Positions 17,182 through 25,844 of a stretch of 64,000 nucleotides of DNA are shown piece by piece. The position numbers and the translations under genes are program-made. Source of the stretch: JACSRF01 sp963695505 (GTDB lineage Bacteria; Chloroflexota; Anaerolineae; Promineifilales; Promineifilaceae); NCBI GenBank assembly GCA_963695505.1, contig CAVOGX010000003.1:1-64000 (forward strand), written 5' to 3'. The notes beneath the pieces were generated by a model. That model did not search any database. It was not told the DNA's origin and saw only the letters and a program-made list of their open reading frames with translations. Position 1 is the first letter of the stretch, and each line of letters begins with the position of its first letter.

Positions 17182-18459
17182 ATGATTGTTAGAGCAATAG
17201 GTGGTTTGATTCTCTGGCTGCTGCCTATCTTTCTGGTTTTTCCGGCAGCCATTCCTTTGCCGGAGCAAGAAGCTGCACAACCAAAAACATCCATCGAGAA
17301 ACGCCTTCCATTCGATGAAACACGGGCGTTTTTGGAGAACGAATTGAACACGGTGGATGTGGTTTCGGCCATTGGTCCAAGCGTGGCGGCCATCAATGTC
17401 AGCGTGCCGGGAGACGGGTTCACGCCATTCGGTAATACGCCACCCGATCTGCTGCCTCCTGAATTCCGCGAGCTGCTGCCTTATCTGGATGATGAAGTGC
17501 CCCTGCGACAAGGTTCCGGCAGCGGTTTTGTGGTCAATCTGCAGAATGAGCGATTCCTGGTGACAAATTACCACGTGGTCCAGGATGCGTTGCGAGCGGG
17601 AACGACACGCACCATCGAGGGGGCCTCGATCACGGCTGTTTTTCCAGGCGATGAAAAGAAGCCCATTGCGCTGCGAGTCATCGGCGCCAATCCTTCTTTT
17701 GACCTGGCGCTATTGACGGGCAAAGACGATGCGGACGCTTTTGAGGCATCGCAGGCATCACGATCGCGAACTCGGAAAACGTCAGAGTTGGTCAGAAGAG
17801 CATCGCCATCGGCAATCCATTTGGTCTGGAATCTACTGTGACAACGGGCATCATATCGGCCGTGGAACGGTTTACGCCATCTATCGGCCGGGTGAGTGTG
17901 CCGATGCTGCAGACGGACGCGGCGATTAATCCAGGCAATTCGGGCGGGCCTTTGCTCAACTCGCAGGGCCAATTAATTGGCGTCAATACCTCCATTCTCA
18001 ATCCGGAAGGGCGATCATCGGCAGGATTGGGCTTTGCAGTGCCCAGCAATTTATTGGTAGAAGCGCTCGCCAATCTTGAGCTGGGTGGATTGAGCGATAT
18101 CAGGGATACACGGCCAACTTTCGGGGCGCGTGTGCAAACGCTTGGCGCACTGCCAAAGGGCATCCGCGAGGCGTTGGATCTGCCCGATGAAGGCGTCTTA
18201 ATCATTGATGTCCTACCCGGCAGCCCGGCGGATAAGGCGGGCATCCGCGGCAGCACGGAGAGTTGTGACGCTTGGCCCGTTTGACTTTGAGACGGGCGGC
18301 GACGTGATTACGGCTGTCAATGGGGAGGCGCTGAACAGCGCGGAGCAGCTTAATCTACTCGTTTCTTATGAGAGCACGGCCGGGGAAGAACTAAGGCTTG
18401 ATGCGCTGCGTAATGGCGAAGTAATAACCCTAACGGTTACTCTAGAGGTGGAGCCCTAA
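17182..18459 (+). pseudogene. HtrA/DegP-like trypsin-fold serine protease, two frameshifts
   Basis: A membrane-anchored protease of the S1C family. It has an N-terminal hydrophobic anchor (about residues 4-25), catalytic His in VTNYHVVQDA, Asp in PSFDLALLTG, Ser in NPGNSGGPLLNS, then a PDZ domain (DEGVLIIDVLPGSPADKAGIRG, GGDVITAVNGEALNS). The three parts lie in different frames: 17182-17750, 17750-18255 and 18255-18459. Single-base shifts are needed near 17750 (where family sequence VRVGQKSIAIGNPFG resumes) and 18255. Every family motif is preserved, so either the decay is very young or the shifts are sequence errors. Confidence 0.8.
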
Positions 18460-18533
18460 TAAAGCATTAGAATGCTAACAGCACATCTTATATTTGATGG
18501 CATTCATCCAAAATTGACCCATTTGCCGATTTT

Positions 18534-19292
18534 TTATGGTTTGCTTCCGCCTTTCTCCCGCCACCAGGTTGAAAGTTTTTGCCGCAGGGCTGCTATGGTA
18601 ATGTCGTCAACTCTTTCTAATCCATCCTGGCCAATAAAACGATACTGTGTCGCATGTTGAAATTGATCGAGATGGCCCGATTTTTTGATGGCGCGCATTT
18701 GTCTCGTTTCAGGAATCAAGGCTATCCAAAAAATTATATTCACGGCAATGGCATAAACCACGGCGGCCACATCTTGTTTAACAAACCACAACCAGGGAAT
18801 CATTAAGAAAATTCCGCCCCTTGTCATTAAGAACCTATTCTTGCGCCAAATGCCGAATACGCTGCTAATTAGGTTTGTGACAAGCAGACCAATCCAATCA
18901 ACAACGAACATGCCGCCGAGAATGCTGGAAAGACCCCGCCCACCCTTAAAACGATTAAACACAGGCCAATTATGGCCGACGACTGCCATTCCGGCGGCGA
19001 ACAAATAATATGAGGTGTCTGGGTAAAGGATTTTGAAGATTAACGCCGGTAGTGTTGCTTTGACTATATCCAGAATGCTTACCAGGCAGCCATACCGAGC
19101 GCCCAACTGCAGGCGAACCGTAGTGGCGCTGATTGAGTCTGATTCGATTTGCACATCGCTGCCGGGAACTGAGACTCGTATTTTCTCCAACCGCCTTCCG
19201 GGGGCGGCAAAATGCGTAACCAGAACAGCAAATGAAATTGAGCCCGACAGATAGCCGGCAATTGCAGCCAACAAGGCAGTTACCACATTCAT
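18534..19292 (-). CDS. PlsY-like glycerol-3-phosphate acyltransferase family protein
   Basis: 252 residues, multi-pass membrane. It shows the family's conserved cytoplasmic loops: GYLSGSISFAVLV, SATTVRLQLGARYG (usual form SGNxGATN) and GHNWPVFNRFKGGRG (nucleotide-like loop). PlsY transfers acyl from acyl-phosphate to glycerol-3-phosphate. The first loop is atypical (PGSDVQIESDSISATT), and a C-terminal tail of about 50 residues beyond the usual 200 is charged, so it may act on another substrate. It is the last gene of a tight four-gene minus-strand operon (16 bp after the DUF6512 gene). RBS AGAGGAAAA precedes ATG 19292. Confidence 0.7.
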   Translation of the reverse strand: MNVVTALLAAIAGYLSGSISFAVLVTHFAAPGRRLEKIRVSVPGSDVQIESDSISATTVRLQLGARYGCLVSILDIVKATLPALIFKILYPDTSYYLFAAGMAVVGHNWPVFNRFKGGRGLSSILGGMFVVDWIGLLVTNLISSVFGIWRKNRFLMTRGGIFLMIPWLWFVKQDVAAVVYAIAVNIIFWIALIPETRQMRAIKKSGHLDQFQHATQYRFIGQDGLERVDDITIAALRQKLSTWWREKGGSKP

Positions 19293-19308
19293 AAAATTTT
19301 CCTCTGAC

Positions 19309-19947
19309 TCACCTGAACACTTTGTAGGGTTCGTAATCTTCTAATATTCCGAATTGGCCTGTATATTCGTAGCCGAAAAAATCCTCGAACAAAAACATTT
19401 TGGGCGGGAAGTAAGTGAACGATGAGAACATAATTGTGAGAGCAAGGATGATGCCCAGGCTAATGTAAGTGTAGCTGCGACCTAACGGCCGTTTCTGCAA
19501 ATAATAAGAGCTAACCATCTGTGAGATGATGACACCAACCACCCCAGTCAACACCGCTCCCAAGTATGTACCCTTACCATTTAGCGGCACAACTACGCCC
19601 ACATAGGTATAAAAAGTAATGGCGACAGCAATAGGGGTTACCAACAAGCTCAATCCCTTGGCAAAAACAAAATTATTAGCTTCATCTTTGACATACGTAT
19701 ATTCGATCAAGGCAAATAGCAAGCCGGCCCAAAAGTAAAATTTAAGATGTTCCCAGGTGCTTTCGTTTACCGATGCAAAAAGTGCCACAAATTTAGTATA
19801 TCCGCTTAATTCAAAAGCAAAGTGGAGGAAGCCGCCTACGGCGTTGATGAATAAGATGCCGCCTATCTCCCACAGGGCAATACGCCGTGAGCGGAACCAG
19901 GTTCTCCACCCGGCGGTTATAGATTCGTTCATTGCGATTTGAGCCAT
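19309..19947 (-). CDS. DUF6512 family membrane protein
   Basis: 212 residues with about six hydrophobic segments. The motif GGFLHFAFELSGYTKFVALFASVNESTWEHLKFYFWAGLL (residues about 38-77) is the family signature with conserved His, Glu and Trp. Function is unknown. ATG 19947 has GGGGAGAACG upstream. It lies between the HupE/UreJ-like gene (12 bp gap) and the PlsY-like gene (16 bp gap), clearly one operon. One copy of the iterated palindrome (19485-19492) lies inside the gene, the first after an 18-kb gap. Confidence 0.7.
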   Translation of the reverse strand: MAQIAMNESITAGWRTWFRSRRIALWEIGGILFINAVGGFLHFAFELSGYTKFVALFASVNESTWEHLKFYFWAGLLFALIEYTYVKDEANNFVFAKGLSLLVTPIAVAITFYTYVGVVVPLNGKGTYLGAVLTGVVGVIISQMVSSYYLQKRPLGRSYTYISLGIILALTIMFSSFTYFPPKMFLFEDFFGYEYTGQFGILEDYEPYKVFR

Positions 19948-19959
19948 AATCGTTCTCCC

Positions 19960-20571
19960 CTACAAAACGCCAATAAGAAACAAGATGCCAACAACAGCGA
20001 AAATACCGCCCAGTCCCCGCAAAACAACAGCGCCGTACTTGTAATGTCCGGGAATATCGCCAATGAGAACGCCGGTTATGTGGATAGCGGCCGTACCCGT
20101 CATAAACCCTATTGCATACTGAATTGGTTCGGCGATTTCAGGCATTTCGGCCCCGTGTGCGTAACCATGAAAAACAGCAAACAGGGCAACGGCCGTCATC
20201 ACAGCGAAAATTGGCAAGGATTGGTTGGCAAAAATAACCATGCCCAAAACAACAACAGAAAGCGCAATACCCGTTTCAACACCGCCAAAGCCCAAGCCGC
20301 CCAATCCCAACAGGCCGCCCAGTCCCATCACAACAACAAATGTTGACGGAACAGTCAATATGGCTCTGCCGCCAATTTGTGCGCTGACGATCCCCACACT
20401 TAACATAGCCAGGAAATGATCTAGGCCAAGAATAGGATGAAACAAACCGCCAAGGAATGAGCCAAACCTTTCGACTGTGGACGCATCGTGGGCATAAACT
20501 GGATTAGGAACCAAGAGTAAGAAAAAAATAGCGCTCAAAACAAAAACCCGGCTTTTCGCACTAGTTTTCAT
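19960..20571 (-). CDS. HupE/UreJ family transporter-like protein
   Basis: About 203 residues from ATG 20571. A cleavable signal (VFVLSAIFFLLLVPNPVYA-HD) leads to a mature N-terminus beginning with His-Asp, as in HupE/UreJ proteins. The motif HPILGLDHFLAMLSVGI (about residues 43-60) carries the conserved histidines implicated in metal handling. The late FHGYAHGAEMP motif is also typical. Family members are thought to move nickel or related metals, but here no hydrogenase or urease gene is near. It overlaps the upstream neighbour's distance of 20 bp and sits in the four-gene operon. Confidence 0.8.
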   Translation of the reverse strand: MKTSAKSRVFVLSAIFFLLLVPNPVYAHDASTVERFGSFLGGLFHPILGLDHFLAMLSVGIVSAQIGGRAILTVPSTFVVVMGLGGLLGLGGLGFGGVETGIALSVVVLGMVIFANQSLPIFAVMTAVALFAVFHGYAHGAEMPEIAEPIQYAIGFMTGTAAIHITGVLIGDIPGHYKYGAVVLRGLGGIFAVVGILFLIGVL

Positions 20572-20590
20572 AGAGAACTTTGCCAGATAA

Positions 20591-22954
20591 TTACTGAACC
20601 TTTTCAATGAGCACTTCTCCTTTATAGCCATCTACAGTAACAAATGTGCCGTCCTGCAGCAGGCGGCAGGCCGCATTAACAGAAACAACGGCAGGAATAT
20701 GGTATTCCCGCGCCACAATCGAGCTGTGGGATAAAATGCCGCCCGACTCGGCAATCACAGCGCCACCTATGGCAAACAAGGGCGTCCAACCCACGTCAGA
20801 ATAAGGAATTACTAACACGGCATTTGCAACCATCTTATCAAATTCGTCGGTGTTTCTAATAACGCAAACCGGCCCCCTAAAATAGCCGCTAGACGTTGGT
20901 ACACCAGTCAGACGCTCTAAATCTTTGTCATAAGTTTGCAACGGGGGCGCTTCGTCACCATAGATTATTTCTGGCAAGACAATTTCGTGAGCCGCTGCAA
21001 TTTCTTGCTTACGGGCAGCCACAAGTGCCACATAACGGGTGTCTGTTTCTTGGGCGATAAGGTCCTGGACTTCAGACTTATACAAATAGAAAATATCTTC
21101 TCGCTCAACGAGGCAGCCACGCTGCACCAAAATATCAGCCATCGCCAAGACGTAATTGCGAATCAGACCGTAGCCATAGGTGTATTGAAAGCTGATCGCT
21201 TCCCGGTACAGGCGATATTGGCGTGCCCGTTGGTACAACTTTTGGTAACGCCATTTCGTTAATTTGCTAATTGGGGCTGTTTCCCAATTCAATTTAATAT
21301 TGTTGGTTTTGTCTGGCCCGTTTTGGCTGGCTTGCTCGCGGTTTACAATCAAATCGAGTATAAAATCCGGATTTTCTCGCCAGGGAACCCGTGAAAAATC
21401 ATTCCCACTGTCGCTTAAATGGCCAAATTGGGCGATGAATTGGGTTACGGCCGTTTTAAACTCCACAGGCACATCCGCCATTTCTAGATAATCGGCATAA
21501 CGCCCCCCTCGAATTTGCGCTTGCGCAGACGGGTCCAAACGGCAAAATTCTTGATAAATCCGGTCTAAATGCGACTTGGGGTCATACTGCGCCATCTTGG
21601 CCAGGCCATGCGTCACATCAAACGACTCAAATTTCAGACCCAGTTTAGTCAAGCGACGGTTAAGCATGCCATTGTAAAGCTGCATCAACAAAGGCCCGAC
21701 GATATTCATGTAGGCCGCTTGACGCGTAAAAGCGATTAACTTCTCCAACGTGTCCCACAATTCGGCCGCCTCCATGGCCGGCAATTGTTTGGCAGCGAAT
21801 TCAGCATAAACGCGTTCCATTTCCGGCAGAAACGCTTCAATCTCACGCCCATACCGCAGCTTGGAGAAGGCAAACTTGAGCATCCGTGGAATGTGGCGAA
21901 GAACTTCGGTTGAAGGCCGGAACCTAGGCGTCTCGCTGCCGCCCTCCAGCCCAATCATCACCTCCAGGGTTTCTTTGGGCAAGCCCAGCGCAGCAAACAC
22001 CTGACCAATTACACCCATGTTGAAGTAAGCTTGATAATGGAATGCTTTCGACAAATCATCTGGCTCGATGCTGTTGGGGCCAATAAGTTCGGTAAAAATA
22101 TCAATCCAGGCGCTGTTTACCAGTGGGATGTTGACGGACCAAATCAGTGGTTTAATGATGCCCGGCAGCACTTCCCGCGAGATACGATTGGAATAGATGT
22201 TGATGTTGTCTAGGGCTGTAATTTCGCGCATCTGGACAAAGTAAACGGCCGTTCCCGAATACACCCACTCCAAATCAAGCGGCTTTTCAAACGATTCGGC
22301 AATCGCTTTCGTCTGCGAAACCACCTCTTCAATAATCTTTCCATCAATCGAGGAATGCTCAGGCCTTTTCGTCCAGGCGCCCCATTTATGCACCCATTGA
22401 TCCGGCGTCACGCCATCCTGTACCAGCGATTCCCCAGAACCGGACACCGCTTCCACAACAATCTCATCCAACCCTGTCATTGGGTTTTTGCTAAAAGCCA
22501 CGCCCGAAACCATAGGCTTAACCATTTCCTGCAAAACGACCGCCATGCGCAATTGATCGGGGTGAAAATTTGCATTTTCCAGGTAGAAAGGACTCGTTTT
22601 TAAGGTGGATTCCCACACAACCTGAATAGCTGAAAGTAAATTTTCCAGTCCTAGCACATTCAGCATTGTGGCAAATTGACCGGCAAAAGAAAAATGTGCA
22701 CCGTCTTCGACATTTGCCGAAGAACGCACGGCATAGGACTTTGATAAGTCGAGTTTTTGGCCGATTTCGTGCCTGAGCAATGTTAAAATAGTGGCTTTAT
22801 CCTGCTGGTACGCTTCATAAGCGTCCCAAACGCACACAAAAGTGGCAGGAACGCGCGCACCAATATCCATCAACTGCCGGATTTGAGCCGCTTTTCCGCC
22901 AATGTGCTGGTGCTTTGTATTTCGATGAAGATTAAAAAGGTATTCTCCAACCAT
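20591..22954 (-). CDS. PEP synthase / rifampicin-phosphotransferase-like dikinase
   Basis: 787 residues with the three-part order of PEP-utilising dikinases. The ATP-grasp domain (GGKAAQIRQLMDIG, YAVRSSANVEDGAHFSFAGQ, VSGVAFSKNPMTG, VYFVQMREITALD) occupies about residues 15-250. A central helical substrate domain begins SNRISREVLPGIIKPLIWSVN, as in rifampicin phosphotransferases. The C-terminal swivelling domain has the phospho-His in AESGGILSHSSIVAREY (about 750). No PEP synthase C-terminal TIM barrel is present. It is therefore nearer to Rph-type ATP:substrate phosphotransferases than to PpsA. The acceptor is unknown. It is first gene of the operon with HupE-like, DUF6512 and PlsY-like genes. 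Confidence 0.75.
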   Translation of the reverse strand: MVGEYLFNLHRNTKHQHIGGKAAQIRQLMDIGARVPATFVCVWDAYEAYQQDKATILTLLRHEIGQKLDLSKSYAVRSSANVEDGAHFSFAGQFATMLNVLGLENLLSAIQVVWESTLKTSPFYLENANFHPDQLRMAVVLQEMVKPMVSGVAFSKNPMTGLDEIVVEAVSGSGESLVQDGVTPDQWVHKWGAWTKRPEHSSIDGKIIEEVVSQTKAIAESFEKPLDLEWVYSGTAVYFVQMREITALDNINIYSNRISREVLPGIIKPLIWSVNIPLVNSAWIDIFTELIGPNSIEPDDLSKAFHYQAYFNMGVIGQVFAALGLPKETLEVMIGLEGGSETPRFRPSTEVLRHIPRMLKFAFSKLRYGREIEAFLPEMERVYAEFAAKQLPAMEAAELWDTLEKLIAFTRQAAYMNIVGPLLMQLYNGMLNRRLTKLGLKFESFDVTHGLAKMAQYDPKSHLDRIYQEFCRLDPSAQAQIRGGRYADYLEMADVPVEFKTAVTQFIAQFGHLSDSGNDFSRVPWRENPDFILDLIVNREQASQNGPDKTNNIKLNWETAPISKLTKWRYQKLYQRARQYRLYREAISFQYTYGYGLIRNYVLAMADILVQRGCLVEREDIFYLYKSEVQDLIAQETDTRYVALVAARKQEIAAAHEIVLPEIIYGDEAPPLQTYDKDLERLTGVPTSSGYFRGPVCVIRNTDEFDKMVANAVLVIPYSDVGWTPLFAIGGAVIAESGGILSHSSIVAREYHIPAVVSVNAACRLLQDGTFVTVDGYKGEVLIEKVQ

Positions 22955-23433
22955 TTTAAGATTTTACGCAAAGAAAATGGGTCGGGCTGCCGTGTGTCAC
23001 CAACCGCTTGTTCTAGAATCACCTTCAAACGGGCCAGCAATATCCTTCGCAATCCAGCCGCTTAGAAAATCCTCAGCGCCCAACTTATGTCGAAACACAC
23101 CAAACACAAAGCGCCACCTGGGTCTTTGGCTAGCCGGCTAGCCGATGACATAATAGCGGAAAACCCGCACGCGTGTAAAGGTTTGCGCCCAGCCATTTGG
23201 CAATATTCAATACCACCACCATCAGGTACAAATTTACCAGGATAACTGCTGCGTCTCTCTTGCGGGATGGTTAATTAGAAGAATGCTCTGAGCATATAGT
23301 TTAAAGTTGCTGTAAACATATGACAAATATCACCCTACAATCATGTAAAACGAAACTGGAACCCCCAGGAGCATCGCAGTATAGTGTGGGATAGACATAT
23401 GCCTATCCCAGATTTATTAGAGGAGCGCAAGTT
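22955..23433. other. Divergent intergenic region with 16-bp palindrome
   Basis: A 479-bp gap between the minus-strand operon and the fumarase genes. GGCTAGCCGGCTAGCC (23128-23143) is a perfect palindrome and may be an operator. A 40-codon minus-strand stretch (RWRFVFGVFRHKLGAEDFLSG, about 23125-23010) then a second frame (LKVILEQAVGDTRQPDPFSL) look like a decayed small gene, but this is weak. GAGGAG at about 23422 is the ribosome-binding site of the fumarase gene. Confidence 0.4.
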
Positions 23434-24330
23434 ATGGAAAAATTTAAACAACCAGACCTGACTGACGCCTTTACAGAGCTAATCAGGCGGGCAGCTACAG
23501 ACCTACCCGCCGACATGGAAAAAGCTTTGGCCGACGCCAAAGGGCGCGAAGACGAAGGCTCAGCCGCTAAAAGTACCCTCGACACCATTCTCAACAACGT
23601 CAAACTAGCTCGGCAAAACTCCACACCCATTTGCCAGGACACCGGTACGCCCATTTTTGAGGTGCATTACCCCCTTGGGGTTTCTACACGAATTATTGCC
23701 GAACAAATTCGCCAGGCGGCAGCTACAGCCACAGAACTTGCTTATCTACGACCCAATGCCGTTGACAGCCTGACCGGCAAAAACAGCGGTGACAATACCG
23801 GTATCGGTTTCCCCACCATGCATTTCCACGAATGGGATGAAAACTATATTCAGGTAGATTTGCTGCTCAAGGGTGGCGGTTGTGAAAATGTCTCCACGCA
23901 GTACAAGCTGCCAGACGGTGGCCTAAAAGCAGGGCGCGACTTGGAAGGGGTGCGTCGGGTCGTTTTGGATGCTGTGCATCAGGCGCAAGGCAAGGGTTGT
24001 GCCCCGGCTGTTTTAGGGGTAGCCGTGGGCGGTGACCGTGGCTCTTCCTACATCAAGTCCAAGGAACTGCTGCTGCGCAAGCTGGATGATCAAAATGAAG
24101 ATCCGCAGTTGGCACAGCTCGAAGAGCGTCTATACGAAGAAAGTAACGAGCTGGGCATTGGGCCCATGGGGTTTGGGGGCAAGACCAGCGTATTGGGCGT
24201 CAAAGTGGGCGTGCAGCACCGCTTACCCGCCTCTTACTTTGTTTCTGTCGCATATATGTGCTGGGCCAATCGCCGCGCCCGCATGACCATTCAACTGGAT
24301 GGAGATCAAGTGGAGGTGAATTATGCTTAG
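23434..24330 (+). CDS. fumA (alpha): Class I fumarate hydratase, alpha subunit
   Basis: 298 residues, matching the N-terminal subunit of two-part iron-sulfur fumarases (fumarate + water to malate; TCA cycle; the family also includes tartrate dehydratase). Three cysteines expected to hold the 4Fe-4S cluster are in CQDTGTPIFE (about residue 69), GGGCENVS (about 149) and GKGCAPAVLGVAVGGDRG (about 188). GPMGFGGKTSVLGVKVG near 250 is also a family motif. The start ATG follows GAGGAG by 8 bp. The beta subunit gene overlaps its end by 8 bp. Tartrate dehydratase cannot be fully excluded without alignment. Confidence 0.88.
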   Translation: MEKFKQPDLTDAFTELIRRAATDLPADMEKALADAKGREDEGSAAKSTLDTILNNVKLARQNSTPICQDTGTPIFEVHYPLGVSTRIIAEQIRQAAATATELAYLRPNAVDSLTGKNSGDNTGIGFPTMHFHEWDENYIQVDLLLKGGGCENVSTQYKLPDGGLKAGRDLEGVRRVVLDAVHQAQGKGCAPAVLGVAVGGDRGSSYIKSKELLLRKLDDQNEDPQLAQLEERLYEESNELGIGPMGFGGKTSVLGVKVGVQHRLPASYFVSVAYMCWANRRARMTIQLDGDQVEVNYA

Positions 24331-24937
24331 GCTCACAACACCCATTGCCGACAAGGACATCCGCGCCCTGCACGCCGGGGACACGGTTTATCTGAACGGT
24401 ATTATCGTGTTGGGTCGGGATGCCGCCCACAAATTCCTGACCGAAAATTTTATTAAAGCTAAAACCATCGCCGCCGAAGATGAAATGCTGCATCAAGAGT
24501 TAAAGCGTTTGCTCGATGGCGGTGTCATCTATCACTGCGGCCCTGTGGTGAAAAAGCTGGAAGATGGTTCATGGGAATTCGTCGCTGCCGGACCCACCAC
24601 GAGCATTCGCGAAGAGGTGTACCAGGCGGGCGTCATCAACTACTTCAACCTGAAAGGGGTCATTGGCAAAGGCGGTATGGGCGCCAATACGTTAAAAGCA
24701 TGCCAGGAACAGCCGGCTGTCTACTTTCACGCCATTGGCGGCGCCGCTAGCCTGATTGCCCAGTCGGTGAAAAAAGTGCTCGCGGTGCATAAGCTGGAAT
24801 TTGGCGTGCCAGAGGCCATGTGGGTCATCGAGGCAGAGGATTTTCCCGTTGTGGTAACCATGGACAGCCACGGGGTGAGCATTCATGACAAAGTTGAGGC
24901 ACAGTCTCAGGCAAAATTAGCCGAATTGCTGGCCTGA
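24323..24937 (+). CDS. fumB (beta): Class I fumarate hydratase, beta subunit
   Basis: 204 residues, the C-terminal subunit of class I fumarase. Motifs include ALHAGDTVYLNGIIVLGRDAAH (swivel domain start), YHCGPVV, GPTTSIREE (conserved substrate-binding TTS), VIGKGGMG and FHAIGGAA. The gene overlaps the alpha gene by 8 bp, so translation is coupled and a heterodimer is expected. A strong intrinsic terminator 20 bp downstream (24957-24988) closes the transcription unit. Confidence 0.9.
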   Translation: MLRLTTPIADKDIRALHAGDTVYLNGIIVLGRDAAHKFLTENFIKAKTIAAEDEMLHQELKRLLDGGVIYHCGPVVKKLEDGSWEFVAAGPTTSIREEVYQAGVINYFNLKGVIGKGGMGANTLKACQEQPAVYFHAIGGAASLIAQSVKKVLAVHKLEFGVPEAMWVIEAEDFPVVVTMDSHGVSIHDKVEAQSQAKLAELLA

Positions 24938-24956
24938 CCGACGATTTTTCGGAATC

Positions 24957-24988
24957 GCCCCCCAGCCGAAACTGGGGGGCTTTTTTTT
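24957..24988 (+). terminator. Rho-independent terminator after fumarase genes
   Basis: A perfect 9-bp stem GCCCCCCAG (24957-24965) / CTGGGGGGC (24972-24980) with a six-base loop, followed by eight T (24981-24988). Confidence 0.92.
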
Positions 24989-24998
24989 GCGGGCGCAT

Positions 24999-25844
24999 TT
25001 AGCGCGACGAAGCCAGCGGGTCCCCGTCCGCTTCATCGAGGCCGGCCAGCCAGCGAGTTAGCCCAAAAGCAAAAAAAGCCAGGCCTAACAATAGCAAAGC
25101 GGTGATAAACGTAACGCGCAGGTCGCGTTCTAAGGCGGCATAAATGAGCAGCGGCATGGTCTGGGTGCGACCTTGCAGGTTTCCGGCAAACAGGATGGTT
25201 GCGCCAAATTCACCCAAAGCCCTTGCCCAACTGAGGATGAGGCCTACCAGCATAGCCCGCAAGCTGAGGGGCAGCATAATGTGCCAAAAGTAAAGCCAGC
25301 GGTCGGCGCCATCAACGGCCGCTGCCTGCTCTAGCTCGCGAGGAATGGCCTCAAACCGGCTTTGTGCAGCGCGAATGTAGAAGGGTGAGGCCACAAAAAC
25401 CTGAGCCAGGACCACGGCCGTAAATGAAAAAGATATTGTTATGCCCAGTTCCGCCAGAGGAATGCCTACTAGACCGCGCCGTCCAAAGGCAGAAAGCAAG
25501 GCCAGTCCGGCAACGATGGGCGGCATGACAATGGGGATCTCGACAAAAATGGTCACCAATCGCCTGAAGGGAAACTGCCGCCGCGCCAGAAAATAGGCCA
25601 GAGGCGTACCCAGCAGGATGATGAGCAGCACACTTACGGCCGTACTGCCCAAACTGAGCAAAACGGCCGTTAGGATCGACCCCTGTGCGAGGGTTGCCTC
25701 TCGTGGCAGCATTAGCGTGCGCCACACCAGCGCCACCAGCGGCACCGTGAGGATCAGCGCCATGAGCAGCGCCAGAACGGCCGTTACCCCACTCACCGAA
25801 AACAACCGGCCGGTCCAAGGCGCAAAACGCTGCAGGAGTGACAT
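24999..25844 (-). CDS. modB: Molybdate-type ABC transporter permease ModB
   Basis: About 281 residues with six or so membrane segments. The EAA loop reads ELEQAAAVDGADRWLYFWHIMLP, and the late GEFGATILFAGNLQGRTQTMPL is the ModB/CysT signature. Start is ATG 25844, which overlaps the modA stop (TAATG), indicating coupled translation. An in-frame longer start lies inside modA and is less likely. It imports molybdate or tungstate with ModA. No ModC ATPase gene is adjacent, so an ATPase must come from elsewhere or be shared. Confidence 0.88.
   Translation of the reverse strand: MSLLQRFAPWTGRLFSVSGVTAVLALLMALILTVPLVALVWRTLMLPREATLAQGSILTAVLLSLGSTAVSVLLIILLGTPLAYFLARRQFPFRRLVTIFVEIPIVMPPIVAGLALLSAFGRRGLVGIPLAELGITISFSFTAVVLAQVFVASPFYIRAAQSRFEAIPRELEQAAAVDGADRWLYFWHIMLPLSLRAMLVGLILSWARALGEFGATILFAGNLQGRTQTMPLLIYAALERDLRVTFITALLLLGLAFFAFGLTRWLAGLDEADGDPLASSR

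Noticed and set aside
22870..23100. Possible decayed regulator upstream of the dikinase gene
   Set aside because: Two short frames look protein-like but give no motif; kept only as a remark in the intergenic entry.
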